The notes: a model not told the origin generated them from the sequence alone. 64,000 bases of DNA from Fibrobacter succinogenes (GCF_902779965.1 NZ_CACZDK010000004.1:212950-276949), one strand, 5' to 3'; positions 17,498 to 27,722 are shown, counted from the stretch's first letter. Numbers and translations are program-made.

Positions 17498-17938
17498 ATG
17501 AAAAATACAAGTAAAATCATCGCATTTTTGACCGGCTCGGCATTCGTGACGGTTCCGCTCGCGCAGCCGGAATCCGATATCGCGACACCTGTAGAAAAGA
17601 CAGAAATTACACAAAGCGCCCCCGACCTTGGGCAAAAACAAAAAGAAGATTGGCAACGTTTACGCGAAGAACGCAAGCAAGCCAGGCAGCAAATTTTATC
17701 GGACATCAAGGCAAATGCCAAAGAAGTCAAGGGCGTTCAAGAAGAATTTTTCCAGCAAAAAGCAAAGAACAACGAAAACTGGAATAGCCCTCAAAACCGA
17801 GACAACCTGATTAACAAAGAGAAAGGCCCTCGCGAAAAAGGCCCCCTAGAACAGGAAAAACTCAGGCCCGAAAATTCGCCATTTGACGTTCCCCGCCCAG
17901 GTGAACACGGTCCCCTCCCCAAAGGCCCAAAGATATAG
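17498..17938 (+). CDS. Small secreted charged protein
   Basis: A 146-residue protein with a signal peptide, an Asp/Glu/Lys-rich middle with a predicted helix (about residues 45-85), and a Pro/Gly/Lys-rich tail. Its layout (signal peptide, then a KxxWxxLREERKxAR helix) echoes the N-terminal part of the helical repeat protein just upstream (KLRDESKEARKELLDKIK), so the two may be distant paralogues. The upstream terminator suggests separate or attenuated transcription. No family is recognised. Confidence 0.65.
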   Translation: MKNTSKIIAFLTGSAFVTVPLAQPESDIATPVEKTEITQSAPDLGQKQKEDWQRLREERKQARQQILSDIKANAKEVKGVQEEFFQQKAKNNENWNSPQNRDNLINKEKGPREKGPLEQEKLRPENSPFDVPRPGEHGPLPKGPKI

Positions 17939-17954
17939 CTACTCCAACCTCAAC

Positions 17955-17999
17955 AAAAAAAAATCCATTGAGCGTCTCACTCGTCCAATGGATTTTTTT
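17955..17999. terminator. Bidirectional terminator between convergent genes
   Basis: The stem AAAAATCCATTG / CAATGGATTTTT has A and T tracts on both sides and lies between the convergent genes ending at 17938 and 18021. Confidence 0.85.
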
Positions 18000-18020
18000 C
18001 AGCATCGTTTTTCAGTTTTG

Positions 18021-19148
18021 TTAGTCTACGAGATCTCGTACAACACAATTTGTAGTACCATCCGCACCACAAGGCACTGGCGGCTGCACAGATACTTCAG
18101 TCCAAAATCCATTATGACAACCATAAGTAAACCCAGTCACGCAGTCTTCAGCACGCGAGCCCTCGTAAATCGGATCGCAGGCACCACAGCCGACCATTCC
18201 CGGTTCGCATCGTACATCAGAGATGTGCACGCAAATTTCGTCGCCCATGCCATACTTTCTCCATTTTCCACCTTCGCACTTGTAACGGCCTTCAAATTTA
18301 CCTTCTTCAAAGCAGGCATCGCAATATTCCAATTCGCCGCGAGCGCAATGCTGATTTTCTTCGGTCTTCTTGACTTCCCACATTTCACCATTGCAAACAT
18401 AGATGACTCCATTTTCGCAGTCGGCAATTTCCTTGATGCCATTCGGCTGGCATAGGCGATAACCACATCCACCCATGCCCGGTTTGCATTCGTCCGGCTT
18501 GATATTCAAGCATGAAACTTTTTCCCAGTTGTTGTCTTTGCATTGGTAGTTGTCGCCAGTCACGCAGTCCACAGCCGAAATTCCATTCTGATTCACGCAA
18601 TTGCCTTGAGCGGTCATGCCATCGTAATCGGAAATGTGCTTGCAAGTTTCAAGCGCCTTTGAAGAGCTCGACTGCACCTTCGCCGAAGAAGAGCTAGGCG
18701 GCTTAATTACAGAGGAACTGCTCAAGCCATCGTCGCATTTGGGCGCATACTTTTCATCCTTAGAAAACTTTGTATACCATGTTCCATTTTTGCAAACAAA
18801 CATGACACCAGTTTCACAGTCCTCCATTTCAGGAGTCACCGACGCATCGCAACCCGTCATGCATTTTGTAGTGGTTATATTAGCACAAACTCCAGCGGAA
18901 CTAGAGCTGGGCAGCACCTCGGACGAAGAACTTTCAACCAACGCGGAAGAACTTTCAGCCAACGAAGAAGAGCTTTCGGCCAATGCGGAAGAGCTTTCGG
19001 TCAATGCGGAAGAACTTTCGGCCAATGAAGAATTGCTGCTATTGAAGTCGGGACCGCTAAGAGATTCGTTATCACAGGCTACGACAGCAAAAGCGGTAAG
19101 CGACGTAACGGCAAAGCCGCACAACATTTTAGTTATTTTCTTATTCAT
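18021..19148 (-). CDS. Cys-rich lipoprotein with poly-serine linker
   Basis: A 375-residue lipoprotein with lipobox region FAVVAC (Cys25). A Ser/Ala/Glu linker of the repeated type LAESSSA follows, up to about residue 85. The rest holds several copies of a Cys-rich module of about 50 residues, with a pattern like C-x-D-C-x-x-G-x-x-Y-x-C-x-x-G-x-W. Poly-serine linkers are common in Fibrobacter surface proteins. The module may be a small disulfide-stabilised surface domain; its function is unknown. A strong ribosome-binding site (AGGAGAAA) precedes the ATG. Confidence 0.75.
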   Translation of the reverse strand: MNKKITKMLCGFAVTSLTAFAVVACDNESLSGPDFNSSNSSLAESSSALTESSSALAESSSSLAESSSALVESSSSEVLPSSSSAGVCANITTTKCMTGCDASVTPEMEDCETGVMFVCKNGTWYTKFSKDEKYAPKCDDGLSSSSVIKPPSSSSAKVQSSSSKALETCKHISDYDGMTAQGNCVNQNGISAVDCVTGDNYQCKDNNWEKVSCLNIKPDECKPGMGGCGYRLCQPNGIKEIADCENGVIYVCNGEMWEVKKTEENQHCARGELEYCDACFEEGKFEGRYKCEGGKWRKYGMGDEICVHISDVRCEPGMVGCGACDPIYEGSRAEDCVTGFTYGCHNGFWTEVSVQPPVPCGADGTTNCVVRDLVD

Positions 19149-19308
19149 ATTTTTCTCCTTTATAAATAAAATTTCACTAAGCCCTTTACACGAGTAAAGA
19201 GTTTCATAGCCCCTATCACGACAGCTATTCAGCCTTGCTTCAGGGAGACATTTTTCAAATCATTTTTTCGAAATTCTAATTCCTAATTCCAAAAACCTAA
19301 TTCTTATT

Positions 19309-20130
19309 TTACTTCACCCATTCGATTTCACTATTAAGCACAGAGCATTTAACAGACAAACTATTTTCTACAGGGACATGTACAATTTCAGGATAGCTAT
19401 CAAGTTCGCCACAGTAGTAAAAAAGGAATCTGGACATTTCATTTGTAGATATAGAATTGCATTTGCCCGCCGGAATATCCAAAACCTTAATCGTATCCTT
19501 AGCGATGCTTGCCACAATAAAGGCCGCCGAAGCTCCATCGCCATACACGTTGAACGTATAAAGCCCACACTTTTTATCTAAAGTTTCGTCCTTTATCGCA
19601 GTGATAATATCGGAATAATCATCGACCGCCGTCGGGAATAACTTTTCCAAAACAACGACATTCTGCTTTACAACCTTGTGCGGCCAAGGGCCATCAAATT
19701 CCGAAACTTTGGCATCCGGCCTTTCACTGTCACCATCTCCATGGTAATCACGCTTTGTAGACAGAACGGCATTGTCAAACGCATCCGATTTTAAATTAAG
19801 CAAGCTCAAATAATACTTCAAGGAATTTGGTTTAGCAGCGCCCTCATTGGCGAGTTTATCATCACTAGAACTACTTCCGACTTCCGGCGCATAAGTACCC
19901 GGATTTTTGGAGCTACTCGAAACTGCACGCGAACTACATGATTTTATATGCAATTCTTTAGAATCACCGCTTGAACTTGATGCGACATTCGAACTCGAAG
20001 AAACCTTTTCTGCAACTTCATTCCCTTCTTCGGAAGTGCCCATAGCGGTAGAATCGGAGCATCCGGCAAAAAGGCTCACACAAAGCAACATTGCAAAAGC
20101 AATCAGCGCAGACAAACTATACTTTTTCAT
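19309..20130 (-). CDS. Lipoprotein paired with a TIGR02147-type regulator
   Basis: A 273-residue lipoprotein with lipobox LFAGC, a serine-rich linker up to about residue 95 and a globular C-terminal domain I do not recognise. The start at 20130 (MKKYSLSAL) gives a proper signal peptide and overlaps the last 14 bases of the upstream regulator gene, so the two are translationally coupled. That arrangement suggests the two products act in the same process, but the lipoprotein has no motif that points to a function. Confidence 0.72.
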   Translation of the reverse strand: MKKYSLSALIAFAMLLCVSLFAGCSDSTAMGTSEEGNEVAEKVSSSSNVASSSSGDSKELHIKSCSSRAVSSSSKNPGTYAPEVGSSSSDDKLANEGAAKPNSLKYYLSLLNLKSDAFDNAVLSTKRDYHGDGDSERPDAKVSEFDGPWPHKVVKQNVVVLEKLFPTAVDDYSDIITAIKDETLDKKCGLYTFNVYGDGASAAFIVASIAKDTIKVLDIPAGKCNSISTNEMSRFLFYYCGELDSYPEIVHVPVENSLSVKCSVLNSEIEWVK

Positions 20131-20950
20131 TTTCGTTCTCCTTAACATTCTTGGTCAACGGGAACAATTGCAAATTAAGTCTATAAACCTGTTCAATATT
20201 CTTTTCTTCAGCAGCAATAGCAATAATCTGACGGCGGCATTCATCCAGCACGCACCCAATTTTGCCGAACGATTCGCGCGAAAGTCCCATGGTCACTCCA
20301 CTAAAATTACGTTCTTCTTTCGGGAGTTCCAAGGCAGGAGTCGCCAATTTAGACATTTGGCGGTGCATTCCGCGCAAGGCAAGCCTCGTTGCATCCGTCG
20401 AGCCTTTCACCGAAGTTTCCGATTGCACAAAGTTGCCCGCCTCCTTCTTTAGCAGGCCCGCTTTCGTGAGGAAATCAAGAGAATCGCGAACTTCTTGCGC
20501 AGAAACTTCCGGATAGCACATTTTCGCCATTTCGCCCGGAGTCGCACCCGGCATAATCGGAGCAAGCTCCCTTATCACCGAGTTACGCCACGTATCATAA
20601 TACTGGAACAACTCCCCTTCGAGCGTGCGGACTTTATAGACCTTCGCAATGGCGAGCATTTCTTCGTAGGCGGCCTTTTTCTTTTCTTCCTTTTCGGCCT
20701 GGCCGAACTTGACCATCGCCCTGAAATAATCCATTTCGAAGCCCGTAAGTCCCATAGCCATGCCCGTGCGTTCCACACCGATTTTGCTCAGCTTGCTTTT
20801 GCCATCGCAAACAACCTTCATGTACGAAGGCGAACTGAACCCGGCGTTCTTGGAGAACTCTCGCCAAGAAAACGCAGAGCGCAGCTTGCGATCTTCATAA
20901 AAGTCTCGCATGAACATGCGGAAATCGGTATATTCAACAATCGGCTTCAT
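20117..20950 (-). CDS. TIGR02147-type protein (DUF4423), putative regulator
   Basis: A 277-residue cytoplasmic protein whose N-terminus (residues 1-45: MKPIVEYTDFRMFMRDFYED, then SWREFSKNAG..SPSYMK) matches my memory of TIGR02147, a paralogous family expanded in Fibrobacter. These have an N-terminal helix-turn-helix-like region and a DUF4423 C-terminal part; a DNA-binding role is usually inferred. The start at 20950 follows GGAGT closely. The gene is coupled by overlap to a downstream Ser-linker lipoprotein. The family assignment rests on pattern memory, not a search. Confidence 0.8.
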   Translation of the reverse strand: MKPIVEYTDFRMFMRDFYEDRKLRSAFSWREFSKNAGFSSPSYMKVVCDGKSKLSKIGVERTGMAMGLTGFEMDYFRAMVKFGQAEKEEKKKAAYEEMLAIAKVYKVRTLEGELFQYYDTWRNSVIRELAPIMPGATPGEMAKMCYPEVSAQEVRDSLDFLTKAGLLKKEAGNFVQSETSVKGSTDATRLALRGMHRQMSKLATPALELPKEERNFSGVTMGLSRESFGKIGCVLDECRRQIIAIAAEEKNIEQVYRLNLQLFPLTKNVKENENEKV

Positions 20951-21170
20951 ACTCCAAAATATAAAACCAATTTTTAGAAAAGTCAAGTATTTTATGCTAC
21001 AAAAGTGCAGAAATTTTAAAAATTTCAAAGATTTTTATAAAATAGTTCACAAAAAATTTCTATATACTACACCCTGTTGCATATAGAACAACCATAAATT
21101 TCAAGCCCTCATTTTTATTCAAACAAATTCCACATTCATTTGATATATTAACCATATCAAAGGGGGATTA

Positions 21171-22829
21171 ATGATTTACCTAAAGAACCATTTTAAGTTC
21201 AGCACGTTAACTGGGCTCGTTTTTGCGATGCTCCTTGCAAGCTGCACCGCGGACAACGGCTGCGAACCCGTCAATGCCACTCCCCCGACATCGTTCGAAT
21301 TGAATCAAAGTTCATCTTCTGAATCGCCGGAATCATCCGCAGAGTTGCAGCAGTCTTCTTCATCTGAAGTAACACAGTCATCGTCATCTGAAGTAAAAAT
21401 TTCCGCAAATTCATCTTCCGCACAATTGTCCAGTTCAACACTTTCATCTAGCGCCACATCATCTAGTTCTGCACCTACAACATCTAGCAATTCGAGCAGT
21501 TCTATAGCAAGCATTTCCAATACAGCGATTCCCGTGCCATACGGTTGCATCGACGACAACGAAATGAACCCTCCATACGAAAACTACGAAGACCCAGAAT
21601 GTGTTGTCAAACAACTGACCCAATTCGTGGTGGACTCTCTTGTAAAGCAAGGTCTTGATTACGCTCAAGCGTTGAATACTGCAAAACTAAAACTTTATTC
21701 CGTTTTTTCCATCGACACACTTTTACAAACAACTTTATTACATTCAGCTTCAATCGGCACAGCATTATCCCTATTGATTCCTGTAGACGACGCCACATTC
21801 AAAACAAGAACCGAGTTTATCGAAGCGTTTTCAAAAGGTGAAACTTTTGATTACGAATACAGATGCCGTGCCTATGAAAACGTTTCAACTGAAAATTTGA
21901 CAAAATTCAATGAACAAACATCTCCATGGTATCAAATAACAAACAGTTATACGTATCAAGATGCGATGCTGATTTTAAGAAATTTATGGAGATATTGCGG
22001 ACAACTCCCCGTATGCAATTCCCAAAACGCAAAATTGTACAAAACATACAGTTGCCCATCCAACACCCTAGTATGCAAAGACAAAGGCAGGGATTATATC
22101 TGTTCCGTAGGCTGGACCTACAGTAGTTGGGTCGTTCTGACAGCCATGCAAACAGAAACACACGACAAAGAATGCACCGAAAACAACACGCGTTTCCCCA
22201 GCGATTCATTCCCCAAGCAGTACTACATTTGCTACGAAGGCAATTGGTATTTATCCAAAGACAACCAAGTCGGCAAACTGCCGCAAGAATACTTCTTCAA
22301 CGATAGCATTAAATATGGCTCCATGGAAGATCCGCGAGACGGCAAAAAATACAGGACAGTCGTCTACGAGAATCAAGTCTGGATGGCAGAAAATATCAAC
22401 TACTACGACGAAAACGATTCTCTTCTGGAAAAACACAGCTTATGCTCTCGAAAAATCGGCTGCAATTACGGACGTTTTTACGATGTGGACGCTGCCGCCA
22501 AAGCCTGCCCCAACGGTTGGCACTTGCCCAAAGATGAAGACGTCTTCAAATGGACCGAAATGCCATACGACGAAGCAACTGAATATTTACCGAAGCTATT
22601 TGCTCGTTTGACGGGTGAACGCATGGCTTCTGACGAGTTTGGACTGTCTATCTTATCGATAAATAACATTGATCCGTATGGTTGGGACCAAAACGGAGTA
22701 ACTTATGGATTTTTCTGGCTCGATTCGAGAAAATATATCCGAATTTCGGACACCTACTCACACATCGAAAGCCAAGTTGATCCTCGAGAAAACGGCCAAC
22801 TCCTCCCCGTCCGTTGCATAAAGGATTAG
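21171..22829 (+). CDS. Lipoprotein with poly-serine linker and one Fibrobacter major domain
   Basis: A 552-residue lipoprotein with lipobox LLASC. A Ser-rich linker follows (about residues 45-120). A unique middle region (about 125-380) contains Cys residues. One C-terminal Fibrobacter major paralogous domain (TIGR02145 type) starts near residue 383, with the usual markers DPRDGKKY, VWMAENINY, GRFYD, CPNGWHLP and a final LPVRCIKD. The domain's function is not known to me. The gene lies 31 bases upstream of the xylanase, so the two may be expressed together. Confidence 0.82.
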   Translation: MIYLKNHFKFSTLTGLVFAMLLASCTADNGCEPVNATPPTSFELNQSSSSESPESSAELQQSSSSEVTQSSSSEVKISANSSSAQLSSSTLSSSATSSSSAPTTSSNSSSSIASISNTAIPVPYGCIDDNEMNPPYENYEDPECVVKQLTQFVVDSLVKQGLDYAQALNTAKLKLYSVFSIDTLLQTTLLHSASIGTALSLLIPVDDATFKTRTEFIEAFSKGETFDYEYRCRAYENVSTENLTKFNEQTSPWYQITNSYTYQDAMLILRNLWRYCGQLPVCNSQNAKLYKTYSCPSNTLVCKDKGRDYICSVGWTYSSWVVLTAMQTETHDKECTENNTRFPSDSFPKQYYICYEGNWYLSKDNQVGKLPQEYFFNDSIKYGSMEDPRDGKKYRTVVYENQVWMAENINYYDENDSLLEKHSLCSRKIGCNYGRFYDVDAAAKACPNGWHLPKDEDVFKWTEMPYDEATEYLPKLFARLTGERMASDEFGLSILSINNIDPYGWDQNGVTYGFFWLDSRKYIRISDTYSHIESQVDPRENGQLLPVRCIKD

Positions 22830-22860
22830 GATATACATTCTAAAAATATATATTGACAAC

Positions 22861-23739
22861 ATGAAGAGGAAAATATTTGGTTTAGGAATCGCCCTCACCA
22901 TGGGCTTGGCTGCAAACGCATATGCGAATAGGTGCCCTAACGCATGGCCCGCGGAGGGTGAAAACTACGCCTCAGGTACGATAGACAGTACAAACTACAG
23001 TTACGAAGTCTGGCGCGATGGCTACACAGCGTCTTTGACGTGCTACGATGATGGCGGCTACAAAGTTTACTCCAAGGGTGCGGACGCTATCGTGCGTTTC
23101 GGGCCCAAGTTTGACGAGCCCAAAAACTTCGACCAGCATGGCAACTTTGCGGCGGACTACAAGTTCAAAACAAAAGGCGGCGGCTTCGGCACAGACTTTT
23201 ATCTGGTCGGCATCCAGGGCAACACCACCGAGCCGAAAACTGAATTCTACATCGTAGACTACTGGTTCTATGAAGACGCCGACACAACAGCCTTCGGAAC
23301 CAGGATGGGCGAATTCACTGTCGATGGCGACACCTACGACATCTGGCAGAACACCGCCAACAAGGAACCGAGAGTCCAGGGCGACATGTCGTTCAAACAG
23401 TATTTCAGCATTCGACGCACCAAGCGCGATAGCGGGTACATCGACATTACCGCCCACTTCAAGAAGTGGGAAGAACTCGGACTCAAGATGGGCAAGATAA
23501 CCGATGTCATGGCGCTTGTGGAAGGATCTAAGGGAAAGGGTTACACCAGCTATCTCACTATAGACTATTTCAACATCACCGAAACAGCAGACAGTTCGGG
23601 CGGAACGACCCCCATTTTAAAACGCGCCAGCCTGCCGCTCCTAAAGGGCAACGCCCGCGTGTTCGATATGCAGGGCCGCTACCTCGGCACCGGCGAACAG
23701 AAGTTCAGCCCCGCCATCAAGACCGTAAAGAAGCGGTAA
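22861..23739 (+). CDS. GH11 endo-1,4-beta-xylanase
   Basis: A secreted xylanase that cuts the beta-1,4-xylan backbone. After a signal peptide (cleavage near ANAYA-N), residues 30-240 show the GH11 jelly-roll pattern. TEFYIVDYW carries the nucleophile Glu128. YDIWQNTANKEPRVQG, FKQYFSIRR and SGYIDITAHFKKW follow. ALVEGSKGKG carries the acid/base Glu221. Both catalytic residues are present. After the domain comes a short Ser/Gly linker and a basic tail with VFDMQGRYLG, which resembles the end of type IX secretion sorting domains and the basic C-termini of Fibrobacter glycosidases. It has a single catalytic domain. Strong hairpins follow at 23755-23799. Confidence 0.88.
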   Translation: MKRKIFGLGIALTMGLAANAYANRCPNAWPAEGENYASGTIDSTNYSYEVWRDGYTASLTCYDDGGYKVYSKGADAIVRFGPKFDEPKNFDQHGNFAADYKFKTKGGGFGTDFYLVGIQGNTTEPKTEFYIVDYWFYEDADTTAFGTRMGEFTVDGDTYDIWQNTANKEPRVQGDMSFKQYFSIRRTKRDSGYIDITAHFKKWEELGLKMGKITDVMALVEGSKGKGYTSYLTIDYFNITETADSSGGTTPILKRASLPLLKGNARVFDMQGRYLGTGEQKFSPAIKTVKKR

Positions 23740-23754
23740 TTTTGCAAAAACATG

Positions 23755-23803
23755 GATTGCCTTGACTGAGCCAAGGCAATCTAAGCCCAATCGATTGGGT
23801 TTC
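23755..23803 (+). terminator. Two palindromes after the xylanase gene
   Basis: A perfect 10-bp stem (GATTGCCTTG / CAAGGCAATC, 7-base loop, 23755-23781) is followed by a perfect 14-base palindrome CCCAATCGATTGGG (23786-23799) and TTT. The position fits termination of the xylanase transcript, though the T-run is short. Confidence 0.65.
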
Positions 23804-23865
23804 CCACACAAAATGAAGTATATTGAAGAAATGTTTTTTTAGAAGAGTTTTCAATTTTAGATAAA

Positions 23866-25272
23866 ATGGTCTTACATACTAGTTTGATCAAGACGTGCGC
23901 AATTGGACTTGCCGTAGCCAGCACGTCTTTATTTACGGAGTTTTCCTATGCGTCGAACATGTATCAGCAGGACAACTGGTCTCCTGAATATGGTAGTAAC
24001 ACTTGGATGTATGAGGACTCGGCAGGAATCTATGAAAGGGATCCGCTCGTTGACTACCATTCAGCTAAGTTTCTCTTCATGAAACGTCGGTTCTTGGATG
24101 CCGCATACGCTTTTGGTAAAATCCAGACGAAGTACCCGTCATTCCGCTTGGTGGACCAAGCTGCTTTCTACATGGCAAAGTCCTTCGAAAACCTTCGTAT
24201 GCACAAGGCAGCAAAGGCTGTCTATGAAGATGCTATCAAACGTTATCCGCAAAGTGATCAACTCGCCAAGTTCCATTTCCAGTTGATGAACATCGACTAT
24301 AAGGAAGGCAAGTACAAAGAAGCTATGGACAAGTATCAGGTTATCGCTCAGAAGTACGGCAAAAGCGATGCGAAGGCGGACGCGGATTACGTTGCTGGCC
24401 AAATCAAGTTCGAACAGGGTCTCTATCGGGAATCCATTGACCTGCTCGCCTCTATTCTTCCGGGTAACGCCAACTACCTCTACGCTCGCTATACCATGGG
24501 TATCGCTTACAACCGTATGAGCAAGTTTGACGAAGCCGAAAACTGTTTCCGCGCTGTTACGGAACAGCCGGTTTCCAACAAGTCCGAACGCGACATTCAG
24601 GACGCCGCGAAGGTCAAGCTCGGTCACCTATTCTTCTCTGCAGAAAAGCCAGACATCGTTGCCGCAGCTCGGATGTATCTCCAGGTCCATAAGGAATCTC
24701 CGGTGTTCGGCGAAGCTTTGCTCGGTATTGCATGGTGTTTTGCCAAGGTCTACAAGTTGGATGAAGCAATCAAGCCGGCCAAGTGGATTATTTCTAACCT
24801 TCCGGAATCCTTTTTCGTGCCTGAAGCCAACCTCCTAATGGGTTACTGCTACTTCATGAAGAAAGACTTCCAGAACGCTCTTGAAGCATTGACCGAAGCT
24901 GAAAATCTCACTGAAAGGCCGATGGTGTCTGTTGCTTCTCGCGACAGTGCCCGTCAGGCCTATGACGCAATGCAGGGTCAGTTCGACTCCGTTCAGGTTA
25001 TCGCCTTGGATCTAGCTCGTCAGTTGCCGACTCCGCGTGTGGAAAGCAAGCGTAAAGCTTTGCGCCCGACATTCGACAAGGTTCACCAGGCTATTGAAGA
25101 TTACGCATCGTTTATGCAGAAATCAATCCAGAGTGACCGTTTCGAATCCAACCGCAAGCGCATTTTGGAAGACGCAGGCTTTACAAAGGCTTCACCTTTC
25201 ACTCGTCCTGGAGGGCCTAGTGGCAGAAAGAAGCCTGATTTTTTGGACGTTGATTTAGAAGACGATTTGTAG
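23866..25272 (+). CDS. Secreted TPR-repeat protein
   Basis: A 468-residue protein with a signal peptide (cleavage near SYA-S). From residue 60 to about 400 it carries a chain of tetratricopeptide repeats, with typical pieces such as AAKAVYEDAIKRYP, AKFHFQLM.DYKEGKYKEAMDKYQ and ALLGIAWCFAKVYKLDEA. TPR proteins of this layout are periplasmic or outer-membrane-associated scaffolds, as in BamD- or YbgF-like proteins, but no specific family is clear. The C-terminus is basic and acidic in turn. The gene has its own promoter region, and parE begins 159 bases later. Confidence 0.72.
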   Translation: MVLHTSLIKTCAIGLAVASTSLFTEFSYASNMYQQDNWSPEYGSNTWMYEDSAGIYERDPLVDYHSAKFLFMKRRFLDAAYAFGKIQTKYPSFRLVDQAAFYMAKSFENLRMHKAAKAVYEDAIKRYPQSDQLAKFHFQLMNIDYKEGKYKEAMDKYQVIAQKYGKSDAKADADYVAGQIKFEQGLYRESIDLLASILPGNANYLYARYTMGIAYNRMSKFDEAENCFRAVTEQPVSNKSERDIQDAAKVKLGHLFFSAEKPDIVAAARMYLQVHKESPVFGEALLGIAWCFAKVYKLDEAIKPAKWIISNLPESFFVPEANLLMGYCYFMKKDFQNALEALTEAENLTERPMVSVASRDSARQAYDAMQGQFDSVQVIALDLARQLPTPRVESKRKALRPTFDKVHQAIEDYASFMQKSIQSDRFESNRKRILEDAGFTKASPFTRPGGPSGRKKPDFLDVDLEDDL

Positions 25273-25431
25273 AACGGGATATTCGTAAAAATAACCCATT
25301 TTTGCCTGATAGAGCCCCGTTAGGTCTTGCCCTTATGTGCAGTAGATAATTTTTTATATATTTGTTTTGATTATCGAAACGAAAGGGAACCTCTAAATTT
25401 TGAGGTGATGAACATTTTAAGAGATTGATTA

Positions 25432-27276
25432 ATGGCAGCTACGAAATATACAGAAGACAGTATCAAGTCCCTCGAATGGCATGAACATATCCGCCTCCGC
25501 CCCGGCATGTACATCGGTAAGCTCGGCGACGGACAGAGCCCGGACGACGGCATTTACGTGCTCGTCAAGGAAATTATCGACAACTCCATCGACGAATTCG
25601 TCATGGGTGCGGGCAAGAAGATTGAAATTGATATCGACGACCACGCAGCTCGCGTACGCGACTACGGCCGTGGCATTCCTCTCGGCAAGGTCATCGACTG
25701 CGTATCGAAGATCAACACGGGTGGTAAGTACGATTCCGAAGCTTTCCAGAAGTCGGTCGGTTTGAACGGTGTGGGTACAAAGGCCGTGAACGCCCTCTCC
25801 ACGAAGTTCATCGTCAAGAGTTTCCGCGACGGCCGCATGAAGCAGGCCGAGTTCTGCCGTGGCGTCCTGGTACAGGACTACAAGGAATGCGCCACCACCG
25901 AAAAGAACGGTACAGAAATCTACTTTGAACCGGATGCCGACATATTCAAGAACTACAGATTCCTCCCGGCCTACATGGAAGAAAAGGTTTGGAACTACGC
26001 CTACTTGAACAACGGCCTCCAGCTCGTGATGAACGACAAGGTCTACACGAGCCCGAACGGTCTTTTGGACCTTTTGAACAAGCACGTGGACGATTCCATC
26101 CGCTACCCGGTGATTCACTTCAAGGGTAAGGATATCGAATGCGCGTTCACGCACGGCAACCAGTACGGCGAGCACTACTACAGCTTTGTGAACGGCCAGC
26201 ACACCACGCAGGGCGGTACCCACCAGCAGGCATTCCGCGAAGGTGTCGTCAAGGGCGCCCGCGACCACTTCAAGAAGGACCTCGATCCGGCCGACGTGCG
26301 CAACTGCATCATCGGTGCAATTTCCGTGCGCATCCAGGAACCAGTGTTCGAATCTCAAACCAAGACGAAGCTCGGTTCTACGACGGTTTCGCCGGGAGGC
26401 GCCCAGTTGCGTTCCTGGGTCGTCGATTATGTGGCAAGTCAGTTCGACAACTACTTGCACAAGAATCCCGAAACTGAAAAGGCGCTCCTCAACCGCATCA
26501 CGCAGAACGAACGCGAACGCAAGGAAATCGCAGGCATCAAGAAGCTTGCGAACGAACGCGCCAAGAAGGCAAACTTGCACAACCGCAAACTCCGCGACTG
26601 CAAGATCCACCTCACCGACGTGAAAAACGCGCTCAACCGCGAATCGATGATTTTCATTACAGAAGGTGACTCCGCATCCGGCTCCATCACCAAGGCCCGT
26701 AACGTGCAGACGCAGGCCGTGTTCAGCTTGCGCGGTAAACCGCTCAACAGCTTTGGCATGACGAAGAAGGTCGTCTATGAGAACGAAGAATTCAACTTGT
26801 TGCAACACGCGCTCGATATCGAAAACGGTCTCGAAAACTTGCGTTACGACAAAGTGATTATCGCGACCGATGCTGATGTGGACGGTATGCACATTCGCCT
26901 TTTGCTCATGACATTCTTCTTGCAGTTCTTCCCGGAACTCGTGGAACAAAAGCACTTGTACATCTTGCAGACGCCGCTTTTCCGCGTGCGCAACAAGCAA
27001 GTGACCAAGTACTGCTACGACGAAACCGAACGCGACAAGGCGGCCAAGGAAATCGGCAAGACCGGTCTCGAAATCACTCGATTCAAAGGTCTTGGCGAAA
27101 TCAGCCCGGAAGAATTCGGACAGTTCATCAACGAAGACATGCGCCTCGAAACGGTCAGCATTCCGCCCGACGCAACGCTCGGCAAGATGCTGGAATACTA
27201 CATGGGCAACAACACGCCGAGCCGCCAGGAGCACATCGTGCAGAACCTGAGAGCCGAAGCCGTGGAAGAATTGTAG
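25432..27276 (+). CDS. parE: DNA topoisomerase IV subunit B (ParE)
   Basis: The ATPase subunit of a type IIA topoisomerase. The GHKL domain shows EIIDNSIDE (Glu47, Asn51), DYGRGIPLG and [15 protein letters not shown]. The Toprim part shows [19 protein letters not shown] and a C-terminal RFKGLGE. The 614-residue length without the long GyrB insert, and the [17 protein letters not shown] start typical of Bacteroidetes-type enzymes, favour ParE. The partner ParC is not in the window. An 80-base A/T-rich leader precedes the start, and a strong terminator follows at 27345. Confidence 0.9.
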   Translation: MAATKYTEDSIKSLEWHEHIRLRPGMYIGKLGDGQSPDDGIYVLVKEIIDNSIDEFVMGAGKKIEIDIDDHAARVRDYGRGIPLGKVIDCVSKINTGGKYDSEAFQKSVGLNGVGTKAVNALSTKFIVKSFRDGRMKQAEFCRGVLVQDYKECATTEKNGTEIYFEPDADIFKNYRFLPAYMEEKVWNYAYLNNGLQLVMNDKVYTSPNGLLDLLNKHVDDSIRYPVIHFKGKDIECAFTHGNQYGEHYYSFVNGQHTTQGGTHQQAFREGVVKGARDHFKKDLDPADVRNCIIGAISVRIQEPVFESQTKTKLGSTTVSPGGAQLRSWVVDYVASQFDNYLHKNPETEKALLNRITQNERERKEIAGIKKLANERAKKANLHNRKLRDCKIHLTDVKNALNRESMIFITEGDSASGSITKARNVQTQAVFSLRGKPLNSFGMTKKVVYENEEFNLLQHALDIENGLENLRYDKVIIATDADVDGMHIRLLLMTFFLQFFPELVEQKHLYILQTPLFRVRNKQVTKYCYDETERDKAAKEIGKTGLEITRFKGLGEISPEEFGQFINEDMRLETVSIPPDATLGKMLEYYMGNNTPSRQEHIVQNLRAEAVEEL

Positions 27277-27344
27277 TTGACGCTAGCGGCGCAGTTGGCA
27301 AAACATAGGCCACAGCGCTCCGAGAACTTAGTTACTAGTTTTAG

Positions 27345-27385
27345 ATGTCATTCTAAAGCCTTGAGCTATAGAATGACATTTTTTA
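27345..27385 (+). terminator. Terminator after parE
   Basis: A perfect 11-bp stem (ATGTCATTCTA / TAGAATGACAT) is followed by six T residues. Confidence 0.85.
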
Positions 27386-27430
27386 TCTTCTCCAAAATTC
27401 CATAATAATCTATATTTACAATGTAAAATA

Positions 27431-27490
27431 GAGTATTTGCTCTTGTTCTCTACTTGAAAACTAGACACTTTCAGAATACAGAGAATAAGG
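27431..27490 (+). repeat. 59-bp direct repeat, copy 1
   Basis: A block beginning GAGTAT, with core ACTTGAAAACTAGACACTTTC, ends in GAATAAGG. The second copy lies 292 bases downstream with only a few differences. The core follows a TTGTTCTC stretch that resembles the boxA-like leader sequences of rRNA operons. The copies bracket the approach to the restriction-modification genes. Confidence 0.75.
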
Positions 27491-27722
27491 TGAACGCTCA
27501 CGTCTGCGACCGGCGTATGCCTGCCGCATCGTTTTGCTACATGGTCTATTGTTTAGTAGCAGTTTGCCTGTTTGCAAGCGGCCTTTTGGGGCGTGAGTTG
27601 TTTGTGCTTATTGTATTCGGGCAGTCTAGGCCTTCAAGTAGTAAGTGCATTCAACTCCACGCCTTTTTTTGTATCCAAAAAACGCTTGGAAAAGTCTGCA
27701 AGAACAAGGGTGAACTCTCGTT

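Noticed and set aside
25429..27234. Long minus-strand open frame (601 codons)
   Set aside because: It mirrors parE, which has all family motifs. The antisense product shows no domain.
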